DNA from: Nematostella vectensis | Taxonomy: Eukaryota > Cnidaria > Anthozoa > Actiniaria > Edwardsiidae | Direction: 5' to 3' | Length of the DNA: 64,000 nucleotides | Assembly: GCF_932526225.1 (NCBI RefSeq) | Contig: NC_064035.1 | Span: 10,341,296 to 10,405,295, forward strand | Part shown: positions 45,998 to 57,500 of the stretch, piece after piece | Layout: every line of letters begins with the position of its first letter | How positions within the stretch are numbered: position 1 is the first letter of the stretch | Translations under genes and position numbers: made by a program | The notes under the pieces: model-generated | What the model was told of the DNA's origin: nothing | Databases searched by the model: none | The model's input: only the letters and a program-made list of their open reading frames with translations

Positions 45998-46760
45998 GCG
46001 TTTTGAAATATTCCCTTTGAGAGTTAATATTTAACCAGGGGCTCATTAGTATTCACATATAATTACATGATGGTGTAGATAATCTTATTGAGAACATTTG
46101 TACCAAGTTTTATGGAAATCTGACCAATTGTAGTGAAATAGTCACTTTTTAAATACAAACCCCAAATTTGGCACTTCTTTGATAGGAATCTCCCCTTAAT
46201 TTTAATACTTTTTGGCGATATTGTGTGGTCCCATGACCCTTGGATTGGTCCCAAGACATTTTCAATTTATTTGTGATCTGGCCCCAGATTTTTTTGTTCG
46301 ATCGCGTTTGAATTGAATAATGTTTTTGCGATATCTTATTGAATGCTCCCTAGATTGTTTTCATCATCTGTAATCTGTAATATATAAATTTAGGCACTCC
46401 TAACGGCGGAACTCCATACCACAACATTGCTTATTTTTGTCCTATAATTTCAATATAAAGATTACCAACCACTCGTAACGTTAACGGAATGTATTACTTT
46501 AAGATAATTATATATCTGTAAGATGTTTCTGGATGATTCTCGCACACTTATGTCATCTACAAGTTGTAGATATTTTTCTTTTGATTATCTCGTGCAACGT
46601 TATTGTGTTCGATGACGTCATAGCCGATGTCACACATCAAATTACCATCTCGCTGCACCCGCCTGCACACCTTCGTGACATCTGCCAAGCTTGGTTTTAT
46701 ACGATGTCATTTGGTGACGGCCGGACCCCCGAAACCTTGTCGAGAGGAACCTTTTGCTAA
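45998..46760. other. Spacer with a diverged dispersed repeat
   Basis: 46390-46700 is related to 29955-30128 (shared CGGAACTCC, TATAATTTCAATA and GACGTCAT blocks). The remainder is AT-rich, with no supported exon. Confidence 0.45.
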
Positions 46761-46947
46761 TATCATTTTTATTGGTCCATTTTGACAGTTAATTTTGAAA
46801 TGCTCCCAAAACATTGACGTTATGTTGCTATAGCAAACCTCCACTGCGTTTTATTTAACATTTTGGCCAAACCATTTATCGCTTTTTCGACTTTAGGCAG
46901 AAAATATGCTGCAATGTTGCCACTGCTTTTATTTTGTTTCGTTTGGT

Positions 46948-47400
46948 TTCAAATTTCCCATTCAACGTTTTTTTCGCAATTTTCTCCGTTTTCCATGTTC
47001 GTATTTGTGTATTTTCTGTTTTTTTTTTCAATAGTATTATAGGCTATGTTTAGCAAAAAAATAAAAGAAATTGATTTTTTTTTTCAGTACAAGCGCGTTC
47101 CCACTTTTGTCTACCCTGACATGGCCGACACGAAACCTCAGTGGTGTAAAAGAGCATACGCGACTGTGTACAGGCCGTGTGGACTGGGTGCGATTCCCAG
47201 CTGGGGTGTTTTTGAAGGGCCCAAATATGGGACTATTTTACGCCATTGTTTCAAATTTCCCATTCAGCGTTTTTTTCGCAATTTGCTCTGTTTTCCATGT
47301 TCGTATTTTTTTTTTATAGTATTATAGGCTATGTTTAGCAAAAAATTAAAGGAAATTGATTTTTTTTTCCAGTACAAGCGCGTTCCCACTTTTGCACCAT
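46948..47400 (+). repeat. About 290-bp tandem duplication flanking a tRNA-like unit
   Basis: TTTCAAATTTCCCATTCAAC with CGTTTTTTTCGCAATTT, CTGTTTTCCATGTTCGTATT, ATTATAGGCTATGTTTAGCA and CAGTACAAGCGCGTTCCCAC occur in the same order at 46948-47110 and again at about 47249-47394. The tRNA-like segment (47135-47207) lies between the two copies, as if one copy carries the insertion. Confidence 0.8.
47135..47207 (+). repeat. tRNA-like sequence, probable SINE head or tRNA pseudogene
   Basis: The 73-nt segment folds as a tRNA cloverleaf in part: acceptor ACCTCAG (47135-47141) pairs with CTGGGGT (47201-47207), and the T arm CTGGG-TGCGATT-CCCAG (47184-47200) is perfect. The D arm (GTGT/GCAT) is weak and the anticodon stem has a mismatch; the 7-base loop GTGTACA would place GTA in the anticodon position. 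The A box (CTCAGTGG..AAGAGC) and B box (GGTGCGATTCC) of Pol III promoters are recognisable. The weak anticodon stem and a C after the anticodon argue against a working tRNA. Confidence 0.5.
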
Positions 47401-47577
47401 TATTTTTTTTACCAAAGATGCGAATTCATTTTTCGACTAATCAAAGAAGCGAAGGGAACATCAGACGGATAACGGACATATGGAAAACACAGACATCCCA
47501 TCGTTACCACCACTTTTTTTCTAAACTATGGGGGCTTCGCTAAAAGGAATAAATGCGGTACATGTGCTTCCTATGGT

Positions 47578-47845
47578 GTGACCCTCAAACCAGGACTTAC
47601 ACATTCACATTACTTTACCCATGGCATGGCCATCAAACCAGGACCCCATGACATGGCCATCAAACCAGGACTAACACATTCACATTACTTTACCCATGGC
47701 CATCAAACCAGGACTTACACATTCACATTACTTTACCCATGGCCATCAAACCAGGACTTACACATTCACATTACTTAAACCATGGCCATCAAACCAGGAC
47801 TTTACACATTCACATTATTTTACCCAAGGCGTGGCCATCAAAAAA
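47578..47845 (+). repeat. 43-bp tandem repeats
   Basis: About six copies of CCATCAAACCAGGACTTACA, CATTCACATTACTTTACCCA, TGG, some with an extra CATGGC. The array is in a gene-free region just downstream of the phosphatase gene's 3' end. Confidence 0.88.
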
Positions 47846-48418
47846 GGAAATGAATAATTTTCCTGCGGTTGCCATGGCATTAGCAGTAAAAGATGCTCTC
47901 TTCGGTATCCGGTATTGTTGTAGGAAGCACGTTGGAATGTAGCGCATCAGTTAAAGGGTATATAAACTGAAGGACGCATATTAGGTGGTAATCTCGGTTT
48001 CGCTTGTCCTCGACGGATTCTAATATTGCTAAACTTTCAGTTTCCCAAATTGGGAATTTAAACATGACGGATGACTAGCCCGGGGGTCGTTGAAGGGGGT
48101 ACAGGTGGCCCGGGGTTTTCCTCCGTTAGTTGTGAGGGCTTTAGTCGGGGGGGGGGGGGGGGGGGGGGGGGTTACCCAGCTGTTTTCACTGCTCTCTTCC
48201 AGCCAGATGGCTGATTACATATGTTTCAAGTGCTCAATTCAGTTTATTGAGGAATTAAACAGTCGCGCTGCCATTCAAGCTCTACAAGCGAAGGAAATAC
48301 GTACGAAAGACTCAAGCTACGGAAAGTTGTGTGATATTTACATAACGATAAGATTTTTTTCTCGCATATTAAAAATTTAAGTATTTTATTCATTATATTT
48401 ATGATTTGATGATAAAAC
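47846..48418. other. Gap before the phosphatase 3' end
   Basis: It contains a run of about 23 G (about 48148-48170) and AT-rich sequence. TTTATT at 48419-48424 (AATAAA on the minus strand) is a candidate polyadenylation signal for the phosphatase gene. No gene is recognised. Confidence 0.45.
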
Positions 48419-48424
48419 TTTATT
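48419..48424 (-). terminator. Candidate polyadenylation signal of the FERM phosphatase gene
   Basis: AATAAA on the minus strand about 175 bases after the stop codon at 48599-48601; another lies near 48385. Confidence 0.45.
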
Positions 48425-48598
48425 AATGTAATAAACCTAAAAGATATTGCATATTCCGTGAAAATTGATATATAAAACGGCCAAACGAATAAAAATTATA
48501 TTTTCTTATAATAAGTTAAGGATGAAATCTGTCTGCGATTTTTTAAGTCTGGATGCGTGACCGCTGACCAGCTCAGCGGGGCGCAGGGTGAGGGTTTC

Positions 48599-51500
48599 TC
48601 ATATCAGGCGGCTGTTCTTGATGTAATGGATGACCGTTGAATAGACGAAGCGATACTGACCGAAGTTCGCGACCAGAAGCATCCGCTGTCGGCGAAGACG
48701 AACCAATGCATGATGAATATTAATGCGCTGCAAAAAATAAAGGTGTTGTGAAAGCTCAGGCTTTTTCACTAACCAAGGGGACGCGGATAATGCCCTGGGT
48801 ACCAAAGATAGGTTAGGGAACACTTCTTGGAATAGGGGCTTTTTTTTCTGTTGAACACACGCATCAGATGCAAAACCAATAGGTGGGCTCAGTCACAGTT
48901 TTGGTCTAGAATTTAGTCCGACCAAGAACAAGGGGGTTGTCCTGTATAGGCAGGTTTCTCAGTAGATCGGTCTACCTTGTTATCCTGTATAGGCAGGTTT
49001 CTCAGTAGATCGGTCTATCCTGTTAACCTGTATAGGCAGGTTTCTCAGTAGATAGGTCTACCTTGTTATCCTGTATAGGCAGGTTTCTCAGTAGATCGGT
49101 CTACCTTGTTATCCTGTATAGGCAGGTTTCTCAGTAGATCGGTCTACCTTGTTATCCTGTATAGGCAGGTTTCTCAGTAGATCGGTCTACCTTGTTATCC
49201 TGTATAGGCAGGTTTCTCAGTAGATCGGTCTACCTTGTTATCCTGTATAGGCAGGTTTCTCAGTAGATCGGTCTACCTTGTTATCCTGTATAGGCAGGTT
49301 TCTCAGTAGATCGGTCTACCTTGTTATCCTGTATAGGCAGGTTTCTCAGTAGATCGGTCTACCTTGTTATCCTGTATAGGCAGGTTTCTCAGTAGATCGG
49401 TCTACCTTGTTATTTTGTATGCACGCGATCATAAGATCAGTCTACCTTGTTATTTTGTATGCACGCGATCATAAGATCAGTGAGAATGATGACTCCAGTG
49501 CGTCCTACCCCGGCCGTACAGTGCACCAGGACAGGCGGTTTGCTCTCGTGGACGGAAGAACGAGTTGTACTTGTACGCTGACGCAGGGATTCCACTTGGT
49601 CTAAAAACTCTATAGAGCAAAAACACATGCACCATCATTAGTCCTCGTTCCGACGGGTGATTTTTTTCTTCAATTGCAATAAAAAAATTAATAAAGTACA
49701 TTTTAGTAAAAAAAGGTCATATTAAAATGACTGTGATATACAATCTCTTCAATAACAACTTCATCTCCGGGACCCAGGGCGACGCGGACACCAGAAGCGG
49801 AAGTACGCTTGACGTTGTTTCCGCGTCGCCCTGGGTCCCCGAGGATTTAACAGCTTTATTCTGTCGCTTGAGTATGAAACAATGCATGAATCATTACTTT
49901 TCCAAAATAATAACGGATTTCAATATTCAATGCGAGATGCGTTGGAGAAAGATAAAGAACATCAGACGGAGAATACGCGTATAAATGAATAGTGCCGCAT
50001 CATACCAAGAAAGCTCGTTGGGTCATCGGGAACCCTGTGGTCGGGCCAGTCCGTGAACTGCACGTGATACACAGTCCGCTGTTGTTTTGTTGGCATGTGC
50101 TGGAGACGGAAGCGTCGAGTTTTGTACGGCGAAGAGTCTCGAATGTCTTCGGTAAATACTCGGACGTGACCGAAGTCTTCGGCTTGGCCTACTTCCTCAG
50201 GCCAGTAGCGATGACAGTTACAACTACTGGCAGACTAAAGCAAAAATAACACAAAAAGATTCAAGTTATTCAGATAAGTTATTTCAGAAACAAGGAATAC
50301 ATAAAAACAAGTAATGGGCGAAGTAAAACAAGTTGGAAATCTCTCACAAACAGTAGAACGATTATTGGTTGTCAGACGGTGGAAAACTCTTGCCAAGCTT
50401 ATTTTCAAAATATGGTGTTTAATTCCACCAATTCGAAGGAAGGTATAGAAATCAGATGTTTTAAGAACCTAATAGATGTTTTATTTAATCCGTGTTCTTG
50501 ACCTGTTAAAATTCACAGGACTAGGGCTGTACCCGAAATGATCATGTCCATCGACTCATGCAAGGTTGTACAGCAAATGCCCAGGGGCCTATTTTCTTTC
50601 GGTCGCATATTCGAGTGGGAGCGCTTAGAACTAATGCCGTATTTCTGACAATGCGCATCTTACGGACCTAAAAGTTGTCTAAACACGTACATATTTTTTG
50701 GACTGTCCAACACGATGTACCTTTTCTTCGGTTGCCATGACAACCACATGCACATTCTGCTCCCATATCATCTGCCAGAAATCGTTCAAGGTGTTGGTCA
50801 TGGGCCCCTGCGCGGCGATGTATCGATATATATCACGGCCGACCTTTATCTGGTTACATGAATATGAGGTTACACATCAATCATCAACCACAGAGGGTGG
50901 TAAGGGAGCAGCATCCTCGCCACCACTACCATTATAGTCACCACTTTACCACTACAATAAACATTACAAACTACCATCATCATCACATAATAACCACTAC
51001 CACCACCATCACATTACCACTGCCATAAACATTACCGTCACCATCACTTTACCACTACCATAAACAGTCCACTTCCCACACTACTACCATCCTTATTCTA
51101 AGAATGACCATGAGTTAACACAAGTACCATAACCATCAACACCACCAACATCATGTCACCACCACAACTTCGTCACTACCATCCCAAGGGAGGTAAGGGA
51201 ATCACCACTGCAAACACCACCACTACCAGTATCGTTTCACCACAACAATTACCACTACTAACACCACCAGTACCAGCATCACATCACCACCACAATTACC
51301 ACTACTAACACCACCAGTACCATCATCATGTCACCACCACAATTACCACTACAAACACCACCAGCACCAGTATCGTTTCACCACAACAATTACCACTACA
51401 AACACCACCAGTACCAGTATCGTGTCACCACCACAATTACCACTACTAACACCACCAGTACCATCATCACATCACCACCACCAGTACCACTACTAACACC

Positions 51501-54500
51501 ACCAGTACCATCATCACGTCAACCACTACTAACACCACCAGTACCAGCATCGTGTCACCACCACAATTACCACTACAAGCATCACCAGTACCAGCATCAT
51601 GTCACCACCACAATTACCACTACAAGCATCACCATTACCAGCATCATGTCACCACCACAATTACCACTACAAACACCACCAGTACCAGCATCATGTCACC
51701 ATCACAATTACCACTACAAACACCACCAGTACCAGCATCATGTCACCACCACAATTACCACTACTAACACCACCAGTACCATCATCATGTCACAACCACA
51801 ATTACCACTACTAACACCACCAGTACCAGCATCATGTCACCACCACAATTACCACTACTAACACCACCAGAACCAGCATCATGTCACCACCACAATTACC
51901 ACTACTAACACCACCAGTACCAGCATCATGTCACCACCACAATTACCACTACTAACACCACCAGTACCATCATCGTGTTACCACCACAATTACCACTACT
52001 AACACCACCAGAACCATCACCACGCCACAACCACAATTACCACTACTAACACCACCAGTACCAGCATCATGTCACAACCACAATTACCACTACAAGCATC
52101 ACCATTACCAGCATCATGTCACCACCACAATTACCACTACAAGCATCACCATTACCAGCATCATGTCATCACCACAATTATTATTACTAACACCACCAGT
52201 ACCAGCATCATGTCACCATTACAATTACCACTACTAACACCACCAGCACCATCATCATGTCATCACCACAATTATTATTACTAACACAACCAGTACCAGC
52301 ATCGTGTCACCACCACAATTACCACTACTAACACCACCAGTACCAGCATCGTGTCACCGCCACAATTACCACTACTAACACCACCATTACCAGCATCACG
52401 TCACCACCACAATTATTATTACTAACACCACCAGTACCAGCATCATGTGTCCACCACAATTAACACTACAAGCATCACCAGTACCAGCATCATGTGTCCA
52501 CCACAATTACCACTACAAGCATCACCATTACCAGCATCATGTCACCATTACAATTACCACTACTAACAGCACCATTACCAGCATCACGTCACCACCACAA
52601 TTATTATTACTAACACCACCAGTACCAGCATCATGTGTCCACCACAATTACCACTACAAGCATCACCATTACCAGCATCATGTCACCACCACAATTACCA
52701 CTACTAACACCACCATTACCAGCATCACGTCACCACCACAATTATTATTACTAACACCACCAGTACCAGCATCATGTGTCCACCACAATTACCACTACAA
52801 GCATCACCAGTACCAGCATCATGTGTCCACCACAATTACCACTACAAGCATCACCATTACCAGCATCATGTCACCACCACAATTACCACTACAAACACCA
52901 CCAGTACCAGCATCATGTCACCACCACAATTACCACTACTAACACCACCAGTACCAGCATCATGTCACCACCACAATTACCACTACAAGCATCACCATTA
53001 CCAGCATCATGTCACCATTACAATTACCACTACTAACAGCACCAGTACCACTACTAACACAACCACAATTATTATTACTAACACCACCAGTACCAGCATC
53101 GTGTCACCAGAAAATGTTTTCCATGAAATATCGAAACATTCTGTCGTCTGGATTTTAGACCATAATAGGGGTGTCATTTAGAATTTTTTTGGAGGTTCAT
53201 CTATTAATTTTCTTGTTCTTGGTCGGACTAAATTCTAGACCAAAACTGTGACTGAGCCCACCTTTTGGTTTTGCATCTGATGCGTGTGTTCAACAGAGTT
53301 ACGGGAGTTACTCTACTCACCCGAATTATATTAGCATTGATGTAATCACTATTGCTGCCGTTGTGTCGAGGATTCAGATGAACTCTAGTTTCCTACAAGA
53401 CAAGTCAGATAAATGAATACTAATAATGCAGGATGCTCAAAACAGATACATGAATGTAAATATGTCATGGCATGTTTCAAATACCCGCAGACTATTACAT
53501 ATATGGAGAAAAAGATGATGGATAAAGCGTTGTGAATGAGAATATTGGAATATTTGGTCTCTCCCCGTGTGATAGATACAGCACCTCGTATGGTAGAACA
53601 TCTTGATATCTGTTCTTGTCTGCATTAGTCGGGAGTTGCCCAGTGGATAGGCCAAGAGTCTGTTAAAAAAAAATTGTTAGCCCCTGTTCCAAACATTCCT
53701 CTACTCTATAATAATAGATGGTTCCCTTAGGAAGGGCGTGAGCTAAAACAATCTGAACAATAAGTATTATGATACAATTTATAGGCAGATAGACAGTAGA
53801 AGAAAAAAAGCGAAGCCAGTGTCACACACACATAACTCTTAACGGATAAAGATGTTTACCCTCTAGCTCCCTCATTTTCCTTATCAATACTACAGTTCGG
53901 AACCTCTTTGGCAAAGTACACAAATTTTGTATTTGCAGCAACCTTGACAACATTATATTGATCGACTTCTTAGAGGTAAACTCCATGTTACCAAATAACT
54001 TACCTCGCTTTTTCTAGACGTCTTCTGGTACTCGGTGTAAACCTGGCCTTCCGCAAGCATCTTCTCAAGCTCTGCAAGCTAAAGACGTGGCAGATTACAT
54101 CAATATGGTACAGTGTGTCCACTTATGGATTTTGGAAACGGCTTGTTGATACTGTACAAGGTTTTTTAGGTGGCATGGGTTTCCATAAACCGATAAATTT
54201 TCATGTTTTATTTTGTCACAACTTTTTGTCACAAAATTCAGTAAAAAAAAAAAAAGAAATGTACTGTACATAGGAATTCCACAGAGCCAGTTAATAAAGT
54301 TTTGTTGCTCTTGTGATAGTAGGGGGTGCTCAGCAAAGCAATTGGTTTGTCCACTACTATACATACTATAGTCGGGACTTCTCAGCACAACAAGTGTTTT
54401 GTCCAATGTACTGTACATTCTAAAGTCCCCTACCTGTTGTTCTTGTAATAAAAAGTATCTTAGGCTTCTCATCGCAACATTTGTTTTGTCCAATGCACTA

Positions 54501-57500
54501 TACATACTATGGTCCCCCTTTATTTTGCTCTTGGGCTTCTCAGCGCAACGTTTGTTTTGTGAAACGTACTATACATACAATAGTCTGTCCAATGTACTAA
54601 ACACTATAGGCCCCTACCTGTTGTTCTCGTGACAAAGGTATCTCAGGGCTGCTCTGTTCGTGCGCTGAGGGTTCCTCATCTGAGTCAGCAGAGGTGCTGT
54701 ACCCACTAGTATGGCCCGTCACCACGCTAGAGTTATCCGCGTTGATCTCCATCAACTCCAGGTTCAGGGATTGAGGTCGAGTAGGTCTAATACATCAATA
54801 GATGAGCATTATCACGTGACTTACAACAGGGGTGGGTTTTCCCACACCACCATAAACCCCCTTCACCGTTGGAGCTTTGACCAATAATGGTATTGAGAAT
54901 GCAAGGATGGAAATGAATGCAGAAGGGGTGTATAGTCAAAGATTATGTATTTCCAGGAGGGTATATGATAGATAATGCTGGATTTCCAGAGGGGTGTAAT
55001 AGTACTCTTGCTTGAACATCCAGAGGGTCAAAACATGGAGGAGAGTACTGTAGTTAAGAATGCTCGATTTCCTGATGGGCAGGAGATTATGTCTGGGCTC
55101 TCTGGTTTCTCAGATGAGTAAGATGCGATTTCAAGAGGGGCATGCTGTAGAAGATGCTGGAGTTTTAGAAAAAGTTAATGGTTTTTCTTGCTTTAATATC
55201 CAGATAAGGGATATAAGAATATTAGATGGAAAATATCTGAATTGCATATTTCTTGTAAAAAGTGTAGATAAACAATCAAATAAACCAATGCAGCTTGCTT
55301 ATACTCACTGATATACAGGTGTGGTTTCATAAACTGTGGTGGCATTTACATCTAAGGACTGTTCTACCATTGGATTTCCATCCTCAATTTCGTCAAGGTT
55401 ATTAAGTGAGGCCCCACCATTTGTGAATTCCATAGATCCAGGAGGATGCCCTGAGTCAACGGACACCGAGCTTCCCGCTCCCTTATGAGCTGCCTGCACA
55501 GGCATGATTGGGCGTCCTTCTTGAATGGATGAAAAGTCAACCGACACAGGCCTGTCAGAAACTCTCTCAATTGACTCACTGACATCCCTCACAGGGATAC
55601 AAGATGACAATGGTCTTGGTATTATGCCTTTATCATTTGAGTAAGTTCTATGGATAATTGGTTCAGTTTGGAAGCTAGTTGCAGTAGCTTGCGTGATGTC
55701 CTCTTCGCTAGAGTTCAGTTCATTGTCTGCGTCTCCTGCATCATCAAACACGGGATTGACAATTCCTCCTAAGATACAGTAATGCACAGTTGTTAGTATC
55801 AAACAACACCTTACGGTACCTTTGCATTGCCTTGATAATAGTGAAAAGTAATAATTATTGAATAAATATGTATCCTCAAATTTGATAATACTGTAGCAGT
55901 TAGAATCTGGTAACAATTTACAGATGTACAAATATGTTCTTAAATTTATTCATGAAGCATATGAGATTTAATATATCTAGAAAATACAAGCTGGCTTAGT
56001 ATTGCTTGGAACAATCAAAAACAATAACAATGACAAAAGCAATCATCTGGCTGCCAGATATCACTTGTCCTTGCTGTTACTTACCTGTTGATTGTGCTTT
56101 ATCAACTTTGCCATTCACTTGAATCTCGTTAACACCATCAGCCTAGGTATGTTTAGGAGTAAGAAAAATTATGTGATTTGGAAGTCTGTCATGATCAATC
56201 CAATTTAATGACATATTCGCATAGTTCTTACTTTATCTACTCTTTTTAGGGTTAATTGTCTTGCAATCTTCATAGCTTTGGGAGGCCTGTAAAGATAAAT
56301 ATTTACCAAATAAATAAGAGCTCTATAAACCATAAAATGATAAGGTGTCAAAACTAATTCATTCTTGACCTTGTGCGTTCAGATTCCAGAGGAGTTCTGG
56401 TTACATTCATGCGCCTGAACCTGTGGTGTCCCACAAACATTTTCCAAACATACTTTGCCATTTCCCTGCTTTCCTACAACATCAAAACAATAAAGAAGGA
56501 TATATCAACAATCAGTGTTTTTGAAACAATTGCTATATTGTTATAAATAAATCAAGACAGTAATTTGAACAAGACAAGACAGTAATTCGAAAAGGTTTCT
56601 AACATTGAAAGGAATGAAAAATTCAATTGGAGTGTAATTATTTATGTTATAATTATATTTTCCTATATAACAAAGCAAGGCAATTATCAAAATTGAGCAT
56701 GAGGAATTGTAGCGGCTAACAGTATGATTCACACACATACTTACCATTTCAAACTGGATAGTATTCAATGACTTGATGGTTTCAATACAGAAATACTTTT
56801 TACTATGAGTGATTCGTACAATATCAGGCCATCTGAGAAGTAGAATGAGAGAAAATCTCTTTAATGATGTGTAAATATTGAGAAAAATGCAAATTTTCAT
56901 TTTCCAGCACGATCAAATATATTTTTTTTTATTGATAGCCATGATCTGGCTATCAAAGCTTTAAAGAATGTGTTGGTGCAGAAACTCCTATAGAAGATTG
57001 TGCCCAGCTTACTTGAAATAGACTGGTGGAAGGCCATGTGGGTGACGTATAACTATGCCAAGAAATGTTGCTCCAATAAGTAGAACGTATCCATTATTGT
57101 CCTACAAAAACAATGGACACCAATATTACCACTACCAGTGCAGGAACAAATACAGTAGTTACTAAAAGTGCCCATAATGCTTTGTGATAAGAAATGTCAA
57201 TCTTAAAACATTGCAGACATTATTACCTTGGCAGGATAATACTCGTCCCCATAACCTTCAAGTTGCTGAACAAGACGAATGAACTCCATTTCTGCATCAT
57301 GAGCACTAAGGCCTCTGATAAATCAAAATATACTTACAGAGCACATGAATAATTCACCCTCTTGGGGGAGGACAACAATAGGAAGATGGGCTGGAACCCA
57401 CAAACTTTTTGAAAGAATAAGGAAGTAAAATCTGAAAATTGTGATGCTACTATTGTGATACAAGATAAGTTCTGTGGTATTGTCTAAATCGTTTATGAAT

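Noticed and set aside
47046-47327. Plus-strand open frames of 80-90 residues around the tRNA-like unit
   Set aside because: Overlap a duplicated non-coding repeat and the Pol III-like segment; T-rich peptides without domain resemblance.
48933-49440. Regular 43-bp repeats as a possible CRISPR or regulatory array
   Set aside because: No spacers; the units derive from the neighbouring exon donor, which explains them better.
51328-53181. Long plus-strand open frames encoding [15 protein letters not shown]-type peptides
   Set aside because: They are reading-frame cycles of the 47-bp minisatellite inside a phosphatase intron; several frames are open at once, as expected from G-free repeats.
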